This document shows positions 1 to 12,229 of a stretch of DNA of 64,000 nucleotides, one piece after another. The stretch lies in assembly GCA_015680685.1 (NCBI GenBank), contig MNCI01003975.1:953748-1017747 (forward strand). The letters run 5' to 3'. The DNA is from Gnetum montanum (taxonomy: Eukaryota > Streptophyta > Gnetopsida > Gnetales > Gnetaceae). Under the pieces are notes generated by a model. It saw nothing but the letters and a program-made list of their open reading frames with translations. It had not been told where the DNA came from and ran no database searches. How positions within the stretch are numbered: position 1 is the stretch's first letter; each line of letters starts with the position of its first letter. Position numbers and translations under genes: made by a program.

Positions 1-774
1 TCCTTCTTCTTTTGCTACCCGCTTAATAAGCTCTTGGATTTGATGGGTTTGTAGATTGTATAGTTGACCTTGGGCATACACTCCTAAGGTCTCTCTTGTT
101 TCATTACATAGCCCATCAATGATATGGTACATTAGCCTTTCCTTGGAAAACCCATGGCCTGGACAGTTGTTTAATAGTACATAATATCTTTCTATGGCCA
201 TGTCCAAGGGTTCATGTTTTTCTTGTTTCCATCCTTGGATTTGTTTCCTCAAGGCTGATACTCTTGCATAAGTTTGATATTTTTCGTTAAATAATTCTAC
301 CATTTTTGACCAGCGTCGTATTGAATTTGGTTTTAATGATCTATACCATACTTTTGCTTGGTCAATGAGTGTCATAGGGAAGAGCTTAAGTTTTCGCCAC
401 CCGTTATCAATGTTGTTCCATGTGCAGGCATTGTAGAAGGCTAGTAAATGTTGATGCAGATCTAAGTCATAGCCTCCTAAAAATTTAGGGAAGTTGTTTA
501 AATCAAGCCTGGGTAGATGGCTCTCTTTACGATGCCTACATGAGATTCGAACAGCCTCTTGTATTTGCGTTAGGCTTGTAGTGGCCAGTAGGAGTTCATT
601 GTCATCTTGTAAGTTATGCCTTCATGTGTTGGGATGATGTTGTTTTCGTTCATGTTTATAAGAAACCCCTACCTCGGGTTGTATACTCCAATCTTCATTA
701 TCATATAGTTCGTTGGTTCTCCAATGAACTTCCTCACTAAGTGTGGCATTATCGTGCTCTTGTAGGAGAGGCAT
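1..774 (-). pseudogene. Ty3/gypsy gag, N-terminal part (runs off window)
   Basis: Read from an ATG at 774 leftwards, the frame stays open to the window edge except for one TGA at 624-622 (codon 51). It holds the conserved gag core seen in the other elements here: residues like RRHRKESHLPRLDLNN, then WNNIDNGWRKLKLFPMTL, then NEKYQTYARVS and MYHIIDGLCNETRETLG. Gag forms the particle shell that packages element RNA. The 5' leader, primer site and LTR lie directly upstream (775-1767), so this is the 5' end of a minus-strand element. Protease, pol and the 3' LTR would lie left of the window. It is the best preserved gag of the tRNA-Asp family apart from the one at 39637-41637. The single stop lies in the variable N-terminal arm, so decay is mild. 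Confidence 0.85.
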
Positions 775-886
775 TGTTGTGTGTGAATTTATGTGACTTT
801 TTATAATTACTTCTTTCTAAGAGATATATCGTTAAGTCCTATACAACGACCTTGTATGATATAACTAATCTAGATAACTAGCACCG

Positions 887-904
887 TCCCCGGCAATGGT
901 GCCT
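887..904 (-). other. Primer binding site, tRNA-Asp type
   Basis: On the minus strand this reads AGGCACCATTGCCGGGGA, one base inside the LTR end. It closely matches the Athila/Tat-type site complementary to the 3' end of plant tRNA-Asp (consensus TGGCGCCGTTGCCGGGGA, from memory). It sets the LTR boundary and the strand of the element. Confidence 0.8.
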
Positions 905-905
905 A

Positions 906-1767
906 TGATGAGTGGTGAGGTACCCCTACACTCAACCATACGAAACGAGCGTAGCATGCGCGATCCGGTCAAACTCCACAGACGGACTAGCTGTGGCACC
1001 TAGATCGTTAACCTTAGGTTGCAGTTCACTATCTTCCCACCTAGACTAGTTATTAGATTTGTCACGTATGGTTTAGTCCAGAGTGAGGTGTATGATGTGT
1101 TCCTAATTCTAACGCTACTCTTGAAGGTAGTGGGAAATAATATTAACTAAGCTAAGCTAGGAGGAAAAGGTAAGAAAGTCTAATCTAGCCTAAGTGTGAT
1201 AAGCAGTCTATTCCTTGATCATACGTACACATCTTGGACCTCGTGCATGACTACCACTGGGATTACCAAGCGCAGCTCCCAGGTACACCACTGGGATACC
1301 AAGTAGTCACACTTTAATGCTCGTAATCAAGTCGTACTTGTTCCACATTCTAGGAGTTTAAGAATGAGAGAGAAAATAGTAAATAATAATTAAATAAATA
1401 AACAAACAAATAAATAACAAAGTGAATGTTGCAATGATGAAGTAATCTCGATCTTTATTGTCGGTCATGTGCGTGTCCAAGTATGTCACACTCGAATAAA
1501 GAATGTCGTACAACTACATTCACCACACTGTGGGCAGACACTGGAAAAATAATCTAACTTTGGAGGGATCAAACTACCAGGGTTTCACTACAATCTAAAC
1601 TCTAATTGTCAAACAAGCGAGAGCCGCTTCTTATTTATAGACATTGCGGTGGACTGCGATATCGTGTACGCGATATCGCGGGGGATGCGATATCGTGACG
1701 GACGCGATATCGCTTACACAATATCGTGTACGTGATATTGCGGCCCATGCAATATCGCATCCCATCA
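906..1767 (-). mobile_element. 5' LTR of minus-strand gypsy element (LTR A)
   Basis: 862 bp bounded by TGATGAG at the left and CCCATCA at the right, next to a primer site. On the minus strand, U3 starts at 1767 and contains seven GATATC-like hexamers (starting 1658, 1672, 1689, 1706, 1720, 1734, 1751). They are followed 18 bp later by a TATA box at 1639-1634. The R/U5 part has the CTTTATTCGAGTG-like block and AAATAAAGATC-like polyadenylation region seen in sister LTRs. The right flank is CTTAT; the partner duplication is outside the window. Confidence 0.9.
1640..1756 (-). promoter_or_regulatory. U3 promoter: GATATC array plus TATA of LTR A
   Basis: Seven hexamers at steps 14, 17, 17, 14, 14, 17. 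Those nearest the TATA box are perfect GATATC palindromes within CGATATCG; the distal three have decayed to AATATC or GATATT. The gap between the TATA box (1634-1639) and the first hexamer is exactly 18 bp. The function as a binding array is inferred. Confidence 0.6.
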
Positions 1768-4089
1768 CTTATAGATGACCAAATATATCATAATCCAATA
1801 AATGATTTTTTTATCTTCTTTTAAATCTTGTCAAATTAAATCGTATTCTAATTTTTCAATAGATAAATATTAGTCTAGTGGTGTTCTTGAAATATTTCTC
1901 TTTCAAGATTGAGAGGTTGTTGCACTTGTGAACCTAAAGAAGATTCACAAATACCTTTAAATGGTTTGGAAAATTCCAAATTAAATGAGGGCTTAGTGGA
2001 TTTATAAAAAATTCTTGGAAATATAGAAAAGAGGGGTGTGATAAAAAAATTTGTGAGGTTAATATGATTAAAATGATAAGAAAATAGAAAATAATGCTAG
2101 TAAAATTCTAATGAAAATGGGAAGAAAACTAAATTCTCTAAAATTAAATCATAGCCACATTAACATCAACATTTGATTAATGATTAGAAATTATAATTTT
2201 TAGTGCAAATGGAAATGGAATTTCCAATGGATGTCCAAATTCTCTAATAGAAAAAGAAATGAATTATTTCTAAAATAAGGGAAAGCTAATCCAATCTTTG
2301 TTGCCTTGCCATAACTCAAAATTGTAAAATCTCATTCTTAGAGATGTGTAGGAGTTAATGCCTAGTTTAGGAGTTAACATTGGAGAAAATAGGAAGGAAA
2401 GTGCTTATAGATCCTTAAATTAATCTTTGAATTGGGTATTTATAGCCTCAAATTTACCTCTTGATCTTCTTCTAGAAAGTTGAAATGAATAGCCAAGATA
2501 GTTAACATCCCAGAAATTAATGCCATTAACATGGTATTAGATTTAAAGATGACATAAAATCAATGCTAAAGTTAACATCCAAGATTTCATGCTCAAAGCT
2601 AATGTCAAGTTGATGCTAGTCATTAACTTGATGTTAACTTCTAAAACTTGACTTTTTGTAAATTCTAACACTATTTAGATGAATATTTTTAATTACTTAG
2701 GTAGCAATGAAGGCTTGAGATAATACATCTAAAGGCAGAATGAAAAATTGTTAAGTATTTTTCTAGTTGTTGAATGAAGTAAATAGATGTTAAAGTAGAT
2801 GTTAATGTAGCTTACGCAATATTAGGCTGAACTTGAGAAGCTAGCAATGATGCTTCAAAAATTAGGATTATAGATCCCTAAACATTGTGCCCTCTTAGTG
2901 AGTATTGTTGAAAACTTGAAGAAATAATCATGAAGAAGAAACATGGTGGTAGAAATGTGAAGCCTAATTTTGCCCCCTCTTGGTGGATGTTGGTAAAAAA
3001 CTGAAGGGAAAGTTATCAAGAAGGAACCACTAACTTGAAATAAACAAGGATGAAATTTTACATAATTCTTTTCAAATTAGTTAAGCATAGGGATAATAAG
3101 GCTAAAAGGGAAAAGAAAAATTTGTTAGGAATCCTTCACTAGAAAAAGTTGGGAATTTTGATTTTGAAAAATGAAAAGTGAAGGGGTTTTAGCATATAGC
3201 AGAAATAATGGAGGTAATTGTGAGATGACCCTAGTCATGAAGAACATTTATAATGTGGGCTCTTTAGGAAGAGTGTAAAAAGAGCTTGGAATGAAATTGA
3301 TCAAATAAAAAATTTTCAATCTATTAATAATTTTGAAATTTTTTTACCTCACTCTTTAGTTTTCTTTAGAGAAAGAGTGCATGAGGTATTTAATATTGGA
3401 AAAAGAACTTTTAATTTTGGAACTAGAAAGAACTGTCTTCATTATAAAATCATACAGGGAGATGAGATTTTGCTATTGGAGTTGGTAGTGGAGGAGGGAC
3501 AATGTTAAAATGATAGTTAACATTATGGAAGAAAGTTAGAAAAAAAGGTAAAATAAGGTAATGGATGTGCTCTATGATTAAGAAAGAAAAGGGTATGTAT
3601 GAGTCATTAATTTAAGTATCAATTTTAGAGAGGCAGATGCACATAATGATGTTGATGTTAATTAATTCTTATGCAAGGCATAATGAGGTAATAAATAGAT
3701 GTTGCAAAATAAACAAAAAGTGGTTGGATGAAGAGAAGAGTGTGGTAATGATGATATATTGAAATACAAAAATGTTGAGTGTACCTACAAGCAAATAATG
3801 GGGTGTAAGGAGAAGAGGGAGATAAGAGAGATGAGGTAGAACTTTGCAAATACACCCATCATGAGGATGGTGCTATGTCACAAAAAAGAGGATAGGCTAT
3901 ATCTTGCACTCAAATGGCCAAAGGATGTAATAAAATTTAAATGCACTTCTTAATTGCACTTAGACTCATCACTTTCTTATAGGAAAATCAGTCACTTAAA
4001 ATCTCACTAAAGAGATAACTTAAAGGTAAGAGTAGAAGAATAAAAATTTGAGTGACTATCTCTTTTGTTTTTATTTTTATTTTATTGAA
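1768..4089. other. AT-rich stretch without a recognisable gene
   Basis: No coding region could be supported. Between about 2470 and 2830 the words TTAACAT, AATGTTAA and GTTAATG recur densely, as they do at 51220-52800. It lies downstream (in minus-strand sense) of the Tat-like integrase remnant, so it may be that element's 3' untranslated region. The short frame at 3658-3855 has no recognisable domain. Confidence 0.4.
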
Positions 4090-5600
4090 GAACTAGCCCT
4101 TATACATAGCAGTGTTTAAGAAAAACTTTGTTCATTGATTCATAAAATTGTTGTTTGTCAAAGAGATATTGTACACTCCATTGGTAAAAACTTTGATAAC
4201 TATGGTGGATCCTTGCTCATTAGCTAAAAATTTTTCATTTTAGAGTTGGAAAAATAAAGAAGGATGATATAACCATCATGTATTTTTCTTAGACAAACAT
4301 GAGACTATTGATGCTTCTTCAATTGTGTTTAGTGGTTGGAAATGCGCTTGACAACTTCTTATCAATGTTCTTCAAGTAAATCAAGGTCAAGACATCTCAT
4401 TTGATCTTGTGCCTCTTCTAGTATCTAGTTGTAGAGAGAGACTCTATTAGAAAGGGTGTTAATTTCAATGGGTGACATGGATTTAGCTTCAAAGGTTAAA
4501 AAATGGGGTTTTAATAGTAATACAATAAATCCAAAGGGCATGAGGCAATTGGGTATGCAAATTCTTTTGGGTTTTGTACATCATTATTTTGAGAAAGTGG
4601 ATGAGGCACTTATTTGTGGCTTTTTCTTGATCATTTGCTTGAGGATAATATGATAATAAAAATTCTTAGTGAATTTGGTATTGAGAGAAAAATGAGAAAT
4701 TTATTTATTTTTGAATTGAGGTTCATTTTAAGTGATAATGGTGGAAGGAATACCAAATCATGTGATAATATGATCAAGAATGAAATAATGAATAGATTTT
4801 GAAGTAGAAGAATAATGTTGAACAACTTTAATCCATTTTGTAAAGTGCTCCATTATAGTAAGAATAAATTTATGCCCACATGAAGAATTAGGATTAATAA
4901 CATAAATTAAATCAAAACCCCATTTTTGAAAAGGCCAAGTAATTTAAGAAGTGTGGAGTTCTTTAAAAGGAGTAGAAATAAGAGGAGACTACCTTTGGCA
5001 AATATCATAAGTTTTAACAAGATTATGAGCATCTTTGTTCATGATGGCTCACTAACAACCAAGAAGTAAAACACAAGAAATAAGAGATCTTGGATGATAA
5101 TGACAATTGTACAAACTAGAATGAACTTATTTTAACACAACTTTAGATTTAGAAACATTCAAATAATGCAAAAGCATGTCATTAGAAGAAATATAACACA
5201 AAATATCAGGTTTAGTCATGCAAAAATGTTTAGAGTATTCCAATAAAGCATCTTTTTGCAAGTTTGTCATATGACTAGTTGTTTTACTATTAGTCAAATA
5301 ATATAATAAATTAACATATTAATTATTTTCAATGGTTAAAAATTCATCCATGTAATAATGAATATTAGGTTCTCTAATAATAGGAATATTAGCAAATTTT
5401 AAATGATAATGAATTTCATAAAGTATTTTAGGATTAATTACTAGAGCAAGCATAGCTAAAGTGTCACAAAGCATATTACAACTCCTAGGAACATGAACAA
5501 AAACATACTCTTTAAAATATAGGAATTAATGCTTAATGTTACAAGAGCCTCACCTTTTATTAATTTATAAAATTGACTTTGGGCATTAATAGTTTGTAAA
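4090..5600 (-). pseudogene. Tat/Ogre-like gypsy pol remnant: RNase H and integrase
   Basis: Reading leftwards in one frame with stops, the translation shows an RNase H-like end (MLCDTLAMLALVINPK, then IHYYMDEF). Next comes the integrase zinc region (DAHNLVKTYDICQR), then ELHTS..WPFQKWGFDL and HKFILTIMEHFTKW. These are followed by FGIPSTIIT, YYPQANDQEKATNK, HALWIYCITIKTP, and a C-terminal block ending VFTNGVYNIS. This order and these words are typical of integrase from the Tat lineage of Ty3/gypsy elements. Integrase inserts the cDNA copy; the upstream part removes template RNA. Many stops are present, mostly at Gln or Trp codons. The reverse transcriptase that should lie upstream (above 5600) is not recognisable, and no LTR was found. 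Confidence 0.7.
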
Positions 5601-6614
5601 TAAGTACATATAAAAAGGGAAAAATATAAAAAATAATGGCAAAGGTTAAAGCATCAATTACAATGAAAGATTGATAAAAGGAAAAAAAAATTTTAAAATC
5701 ACTATTTTAGGCTAATAGTATTGTTATGAAAGCTCCAAGCATGTTAAGAAGAGATCCAAGACATGTACATTTGTTGTTGTAAGGGTTTTGGTGTGATGCT
5801 CACAAGATTTTTATTTTACCTAAACATATTGGTGTGCTATGGAAATAAATTTGAAAAAAAAAATCTAATACAATGGTGGTGGTAGCAACAATAGCAACAC
5901 AAGACTTCTAAAATAAAAAATATGCATTGTCCTATATGTGGTGGAGATACAATATGTTCATATGTTTTTATTATATATTTTTACTTAAGTTGGAGAAGTT
6001 TTTCATTAGTTAATTTTGAGAAGTTTTTCATTTTAAGATCAAGTATGCAAGTTGGCATTCTATCCATCATTATGAAAAATTTGATATACATATCTTGTTC
6101 TTCGTCTAGAATTCATGAAAATTATAATTCTTAAATCTTGTTCTTCATTTAGAAGTCATGAAGTATTTGACTCAAATAACTTATTACTTGTTAACGAATA
6201 AGATACTCTTGGTCAAATTATAGGTAGATGTAATAATTATATAACTAAGTTAGTGATTGTCAGTCATGACTTAAAGTGATCATTCAAACATAAGAAATTA
6301 AAAAGATTCTATGTACAGTTATATATCATTCAAATCCAATTTTTGGAAGGTAGTTGTTAAGTTATAGATTAGTTTCCAAAGTTATAAATAATTCATGAAA
6401 GCTTAAATAAAAAATAGAGTAACTTGTAAGACCATAGAATCCATTATTCAATGATTAATAACATGTTACAATACACTAGGAATGATCAATGTTCAAACTT
6501 GCATAATTGAAAAAATGCATAATGAAAAATGTTCTGACATATACAACAGTAAAAATACATCATAAAAAAAATTGTAAAATCATTCTTCATTAGATATAGT
6601 GCACTACTCTTCAT
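5601..6614. other. AT-rich stretch, no gene seen
   Basis: No coding signal is supported. It lies 3' of the Helitron helicase in minus-strand sense, so the Helitron 3' end (hairpin and CTRR) could be here, but I could not place it. The frame at 5922-6134 starts CPICGGDTIC but shows no further domain. Confidence 0.35.
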
Positions 6615-9420
6615 TCAATCTACTTGAAGGTGAGAAGCCTTAGATATCTTGATGTATCTTTCTTTGGAAATTAGAGGGGATAGCTTCAAACTGTCACTAT
6701 GCTTTACTCAAGATAGTGCCACAAACATAAGGCCTACTATTTCTTTACTACCAACATCTACACATGCTTTCTTCAAGGTCATTCCCTGTGACTTATGTAT
6801 AGTTAAAGCCCATGCTAATCTCAATGGTAATTGGTGAGATCCTCCATGTATGATTGGTGGAATGGGTACTTGTCAAGGATGTTTGTGATCATATGGTATT
6901 CCAATGTAAGAGTCAAACTCAAGGATAACATACGATAGTGACTGTGGAGGTTTACAGTGTAGACTGTAAATCATTTTTTTTAATGACTCCCAATGCACCA
7001 TTAACTAATCCTGCTTCTGGCCATAAATTTACAATAAGCATAACCCTACTCCTTAATTCCAATCTTTATTGCACAATGTATTGTAGTTGCATTAATATTA
7101 TATGACGTAACACTAGTAGGGGCGAGTACCAACAAACTATTTTTCCTGATGGGAAAATTTGACTAAATTCTTTACGAATAGTATTGATAAAATATGATTT
7201 TCATGTGCCCATAGTACCTTGAATAATTATCAATAGGGAATCAACTCCATTTATTTCAAATTGTTGCATATATAAATGGCTAGTATAATCATGTAGCATT
7301 TCATTTTTTGAACTCTTAAGAAAGATAAGTCCACCTCGTTGTAGTTATTTCTTAAAGGTGTTATTATCCTATGTGATCTATGTCTATGAAAAAAAAGATG
7401 TAGCTATCTGATCATTCGTGTTGTTTATCTCGATCTCTTAATCCAAGCATTTCAAGTTCACTTTGTTGAAAATGAGTTAATGCAAGTAGATGTTGATTCA
7501 TTATTTCAAAATCATATTAAATATCATCTTGTCTTTCTGGAATAATATCTATATATTACCTCTCTTCTTTGCAAGCACGTTCAAAATCTTCATCAAACGT
7601 TTCCTCTTCTAATTCATATATGTGTTGAACAAAAATCCATTTTAGTTTAATTTCTTCATCATATCATCGAGATCAGATTTCATATCTCTAAATGGATAAT
7701 GTAGTAGCAACTAGGCTTAACAATAATATATCCATTTTTCCTCTTCTACTCTTGGAGGTATTCTAAATCTAGGATATGTTCTAACAACAAATGGTTATGG
7801 TTGAGTTTTCCATACTTGCACCTCTCTCTTTTTTGAACTAAATGTAAAATATTAAATAACATTTAGTAATGAAACTCCTTCCATTTCCAATGGTCTTTTT
7901 TTGATATACATTGATAAGGGATGTGTTTATTTATAATTCCTCATCTCCATCCACAATTGGTATAATTCTTTTATAGATATCTCTAGACACAATTATAGTA
8001 TCGAATGTTCTACTACATTCAACCAATGGAAGTTCAAATAGCATATGAAAAATCTCCATAGCACCAATGTCTCTATTAAGTGCAACATCCATCATGAGTC
8101 TTTTGTATGCATTCATTGCATTTTCTTTTGGGTTTTGAGAATTTGCAATACAAAGTAACAAATCATGAAAGGATCTTGACTTCTTTTTAGATTTTGTTGC
8201 ATATTTTGCAATATACTTAAATAACATATTTGTCCAGCATGGGTTGAAAGTCTGTGCTTGCTCTCCATGTTTGAAGAATCATTCTATTATGAACATTCAA
8301 TTTCAGATCACTTGGACATGGTTCATAAGTAATAGGCTTTTTTTTTTGTGGATCTTAAAAGAGTCCTAATTGAGCTCACAATGGTTATGGAACATTATAC
8401 CTAAGGAAAAAATTAAATTCATACAATTTTTGTTCTAGATCAAATACATTCATAATGTAAACAATAACTAATGTATTCAAAAAAATATAAGTCTACTTGT
8501 ACATTATTTTAGGTTCTTAAATATGTTCCTCACATTTTGTATGATGCTGAATAGAATTTAAAAGCTCATCATAATCAATATCAAGATCCATGAAATGTAG
8601 TTGTCAACTTTCAATCTTACATGGATGTTTGAGATTATTAACACATTGCATTTGCAAATGAAAGAATTGTATAATTTTAATGATTATTTCAAATTACTTC
8701 AACAATATTTTAAAATTTAAAACAAAAGAAACAAAAGTTTACAAATTTCAAATAACTTACATCATTGGATATTCCATCTTAATTGAATCTACTATTCCAT
8801 GCATTTATTATTGCATCAAAAACCTCTCTCATCTTTCTAATTATTTCTAGATCATTCTAGTCAAGTTCCTCTATGTTTGGAGCTCCCTTGATCCAAAGAA
8901 AGCCATAGACATGTGGTGATCCCCTATGTTGCCATTCATATCTTGTCTAGTAATCAACCACATTGAATTCCTCAAATAATACCTTTTCTTAAAATGCCTT
9001 CTGTCAAAGAAGCATAAACTTTGCAACTATATGTGGATTCTCAATAATATTTTTCAATTTCCATTTCTTTATTGCAGAAACATTTTTCAATGGTTCTCCA
9101 GGCATTACCTTATGTAGGTTTTGCCAATAAATATTTTCTACACTTAGAGTAAACAAAAATATGGTTGGTACACCCAACTCATTTATCAAATCAAACAATT
9201 ACGCTTTGCATTTTCTCCAGGAGGAAGGTATTCATCATATTGTTTTTCCAAATGTCATCAAATTATCAACAAAATTATTTGATGATGCATTTTCTAGTCT
9301 TTCATGTAATTCTTGGATTGTTAATAGTGATTTAGCAATATTTTTTTTCAAAGAATACTAATGTTGATTTCAATGCATGATGTCTTGTTATCATGCTATA
9401 AATGTGATACCTAAATAAAA
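6615..9420 (-). pseudogene. Helitron Rep-helicase (RepHel) remnant
   Basis: Read leftwards, the blocks follow Helitron order. First the N-terminal helitron-like region: LGVPTIFLFTLSVENIYWQN, HKVMPGEP, IENPHIVAKF (about 9200-9000). Then the HUH endonuclease site YEWQHRGSPHVYGFLW (about 8945-8890). Then the two-tyrosine motif KYIAKYATK (about 8218-8190) with FELPLVECSRTF after it. Then a Pif1-type helicase: Walker A as QGTMGT*KSYF (near 7210), RVMLIVNLWPEAGLVNGALG (near 7030), and HKSQGMTLKKACVDVGS then ALS*VKHSDS near the end. The final TGA is at 6617-6615. Rep nicks and joins DNA for rolling-circle transposition; the helicase unwinds it. Both catalytic tyrosines remain, but the HUH motif reads H-V-Y, and stops and frameshifts are frequent. 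Ends of the element were not found. Confidence 0.85.
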
Positions 9421-10098
9421 TTAATATGTAATTACTTCATAGAGTTTTAGTTTATGTTATTTATGTAATACGAAAACCCAAAATATCATAGTTTTAGTTT
9501 CATAATTCTATTTTTTTCCTTTTATTTTATTTAATTCTAAATAATGGTGAATTATACAGTTCTAAGTTGATTATATATCTTGGCTATAAATTCTTAGGCT
9601 AAGAGAAGGTGTTAAAATTTAGCTTCTTGCCTTAGTGTTGAAGGAAAAGGAAATATGAAATGGTGTTATGAAAACCTTATGAATAGGTAAAAGGCTATTA
9701 TAAAAAATTTACCAATAGATAAATTTTTGATACATTGATATGATTAAGGAAATTTTTTTTCTTGTGAAAATGACCAATAAAAATTTTTGGATGCTGAAAA
9801 TGAATCTACTACACTGGTGAGAAGATCAAAATAATGTAAGTTTTGGATGCTTAAATATATTTGCATTGCTAATAAGATAAAAACAATACATAGTTTTTAG
9901 GCTAAAAAATGATATGTGCACCACTCTTGGTTTTGGGAAAAAATTGTTAAAGGAAATGTCCATAACTCTTGCTTTGAAATTTCAATGTATAAAGTCAAAA
10001 CACCTTATGCATGTGCTTACATAAGACAGTGGTGGCTTAGTGTAGAAAAGTAGGCTAAGCTCACAGAGATTGGAGAAAGAAGAGGCCAAGAACAGATT
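9421..10098. other. AT-rich stretch, no gene seen
   Basis: Nothing recognisable between the Helitron remnant and the copia 5' LTR. The last five bases (AGATT) are the likely decayed left target duplication of the copia element. Confidence 0.4.
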
Positions 10099-10433
10099 TA
10101 TTGAAGAATGATTCAAACTTGATAGTTGTATTAATAGCTTCTTGACTTGGTCATTTGCAGTTTTTTAGTTCCTTGATTTTTTGTTTCTCTATTTTTCTAT
10201 TCTAAGATCATGGTTAAGATAGTACTGAAATTTTCTAAAATCATGGCTAAGATAGTGTCGAGATTTTCTATAATTTAGTTGCATTATAAAGCCTATGTAA
10301 ACTCTAGTTCAGTATTGAATAATGTGTCGTACTTGAGTAATAAAAAAAAAGAATTAGCTTCGTGTAATCTTCTCTCTTTTGTTCTGGATTATCCTATTCT
10401 TTAACCCTCTATTTTTGTTATCCCTTCTCATCA
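10099..10433 (+). mobile_element. Copia 5' LTR
   Basis: 335 bp, aligns end to end with 32462-32796. It starts TATTGAAGAATG (the sister starts TGTTGGAGAATG, so TG has decayed to TA) and ends CTCATCA. It carries the tandem phrase ATCATGGYTAAGATAGTRC twice, as its sister does. Confidence 0.9.
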
Positions 10434-10436
10434 AAA

Positions 10437-10453
10437 TGGTATCAAAGCAGGTT
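10437..10453 (+). other. Copia primer binding site, tRNA-Met type
   Basis: TGGTATCAAAGCAGGTT, three bases after the 5' LTR. It matches the usual plant copia site TGGTATCAGAGC with one transition. Confidence 0.9.
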
Positions 10454-10492
10454 TTCATTTCTTTGCTAGGTGTATGTGAGTAAATTAAGAGT

Positions 10493-11330
10493 TGATGAGC
10501 GATGAGGTATCCCTATGTCCAACCATATGAATCACTAAGGCGTTATGTGGGATTCAGTTGAATTTTGTGGACCTATAGTTATTTAATGTACTAGCTCTTC
10601 TAGGAAGTGAAATGAGCATTGAGAACATTTATTGTTTTCCCAACTACACTTGTGAGATTCAAGGGTATGGTTTAAGTGTAACTGAGGTATATGATTTTTA
10701 TTGTTTTGTGTTTTATAGATGTAATCACCTACAAAAAAAGTAAAAGGTAAAGTAATTGAAGATCTAAATCATCTACTGCCTAGCTAGCCTAATACAAGTA
10801 ACCATTCCACTTTCTTGGACATATCTTGAACACATATAGCACTACTAGGCTTCCAAACGTCAAACATTACTAGGTTACCAAGTATTATGAATACTTGAAG
10901 TGGTCATGCTTGCAGTCATTAACTGCTGGAAATAAATTCCTTAATTCAAATGCGTTAAAGTAAAGAGCAGGAAAGTAAAATGCATTAAGAAAATCTCAAT
11001 CTATTTCTCAATGCTACAAGGATTTTCAAAAGAGTTTATTTTATTCTCATCACACTGTTGCACTAAGGTACATTGGTGCTTGAACAAAGAACTATACACA
11101 CTTAGACTTCTTCTGTGGGCACTCAGAAAATATTCTAACTCTGAGAAAAAGAAACGGAAAGAGCTTCCCTACTCTGATTAAGAATGACCAAAAACTAATT
11201 CCAAAATAGATCCCAGACATGATATTTATAGACTTGGGGAATATACCTCGATGTTGTGTACATGATTTCGCAGTTGGACCTTGACATTGCATATGCAATG
11301 TTGCAGCTAATGCCAAAAGTGCATTCATTA
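10493..11330 (-). mobile_element. 3' LTR of outer gypsy element (LTR B)
   Basis: Starts TGATGAGCGATGAGG and aligns along its length with LTR D (27536-28341). The TATA box is at 11225-11230. U3 has a decayed array, GATGTT 11250, GATTTC 11264, GACATT 11283, AATGTT 11297 (steps 14, 19, 14). The right edge is fixed to within a base or two by the adjoining polypurine tract. Confidence 0.85.
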
Positions 11331-12229
11331 TACCTCCACGACTGAATGAAAACTTGTCCTTGAGTGAAGAAGAGGAGGAATAAGTTCTTTAACATAATAT
11401 ATTGGGTAGGTATGGGATTATTGACTGACATTAAAAATTAACTCATATGAAATAGATAGACTCTGAGTGCCCAAGTGTACAAAATTACAATTTTTACAAA
11501 ATGGGGTATCCATGATAAGAGAAGTGAACACCCTGGATAACACTGACATCCAACACCTCTTGGTAGCAAAAGAATGAGAGAGAGAAAAGAGATCTAATGA
11601 ATTCAAATGGTTCTCATTGTGTGGTACTGTTACATCCTTGGTGAAGATAGTCCCACTTCCAATCCATGCTTCCCATTGCAATCATAATAGAATGATGAAT
11701 TAGTATGCAATGTTTAACATGTAGTGGTTAAATGCCTTGTCTCATTAGTGTTACACTTGGCTAAGTTGTGATTGTGGTAGATTGGTTTTTATAGTAGTGC
11801 TAGTAGCAAGGCTAACAAATAGGGTAAATTAGATAAGTAGTTCATTAAATTTGGAAAAGTCTCAACATAAGGAAATATTTAAAGAGGGTATAAGAATTTA
11901 CAACAATAAAAAGAAAAATTCACTAAAAACTGTTTTAAAGATATGCATAATTGGATGTCATTGATGGGGAAAACAAAAAGAATTTGATTGTAAAGAGTGT
12001 CTAAGGGTAAAGAACTTAACTAACCCAACCAAAAGATATGCAAGTGGATCCTCCCCAAAGCAGGCACAAGCTTTTATGCCCTTGCATAACTTCAAACCAA
12101 AGAGTCCGTGGACTCTATGGATGATTAATGGTTACAAAAGGTTAAGTACAAAAACTTGGAAGAAACTAACTAAGAATTCCAACACATCAAACTAGGACAT
12201 TGAACAAGAATGTGAAACTAGTAGTAAGG
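11331..12229 (-). other. 3' spacer of outer gypsy element with polypurine tract
   Basis: Begins with the polypurine tract (plus-strand TACCTCCACGACTG, sense CAGTCGTGGAGGTA) and the conserved GAGTGAAG/ACAAG region. It contains the family block GTGGATCCTCCCCAAAGCAGG near 12045 and AAAGAGTCCGTGGACTC near 12100, both also present at 37200-37280 and partly at 62780. No ORF is supported. It resumes at 20949 beyond the nested element. Confidence 0.7.

Noticed and set aside
1658-1756. GATATC array as a CRISPR array
   Set aside because: Units are six-base palindromes with variable short spacers inside a eukaryotic LTR; no long direct repeats.
4456-4825. Small frames as host proteins
   Set aside because: They are by-products of the minus-strand integrase remnant and AT-rich DNA.
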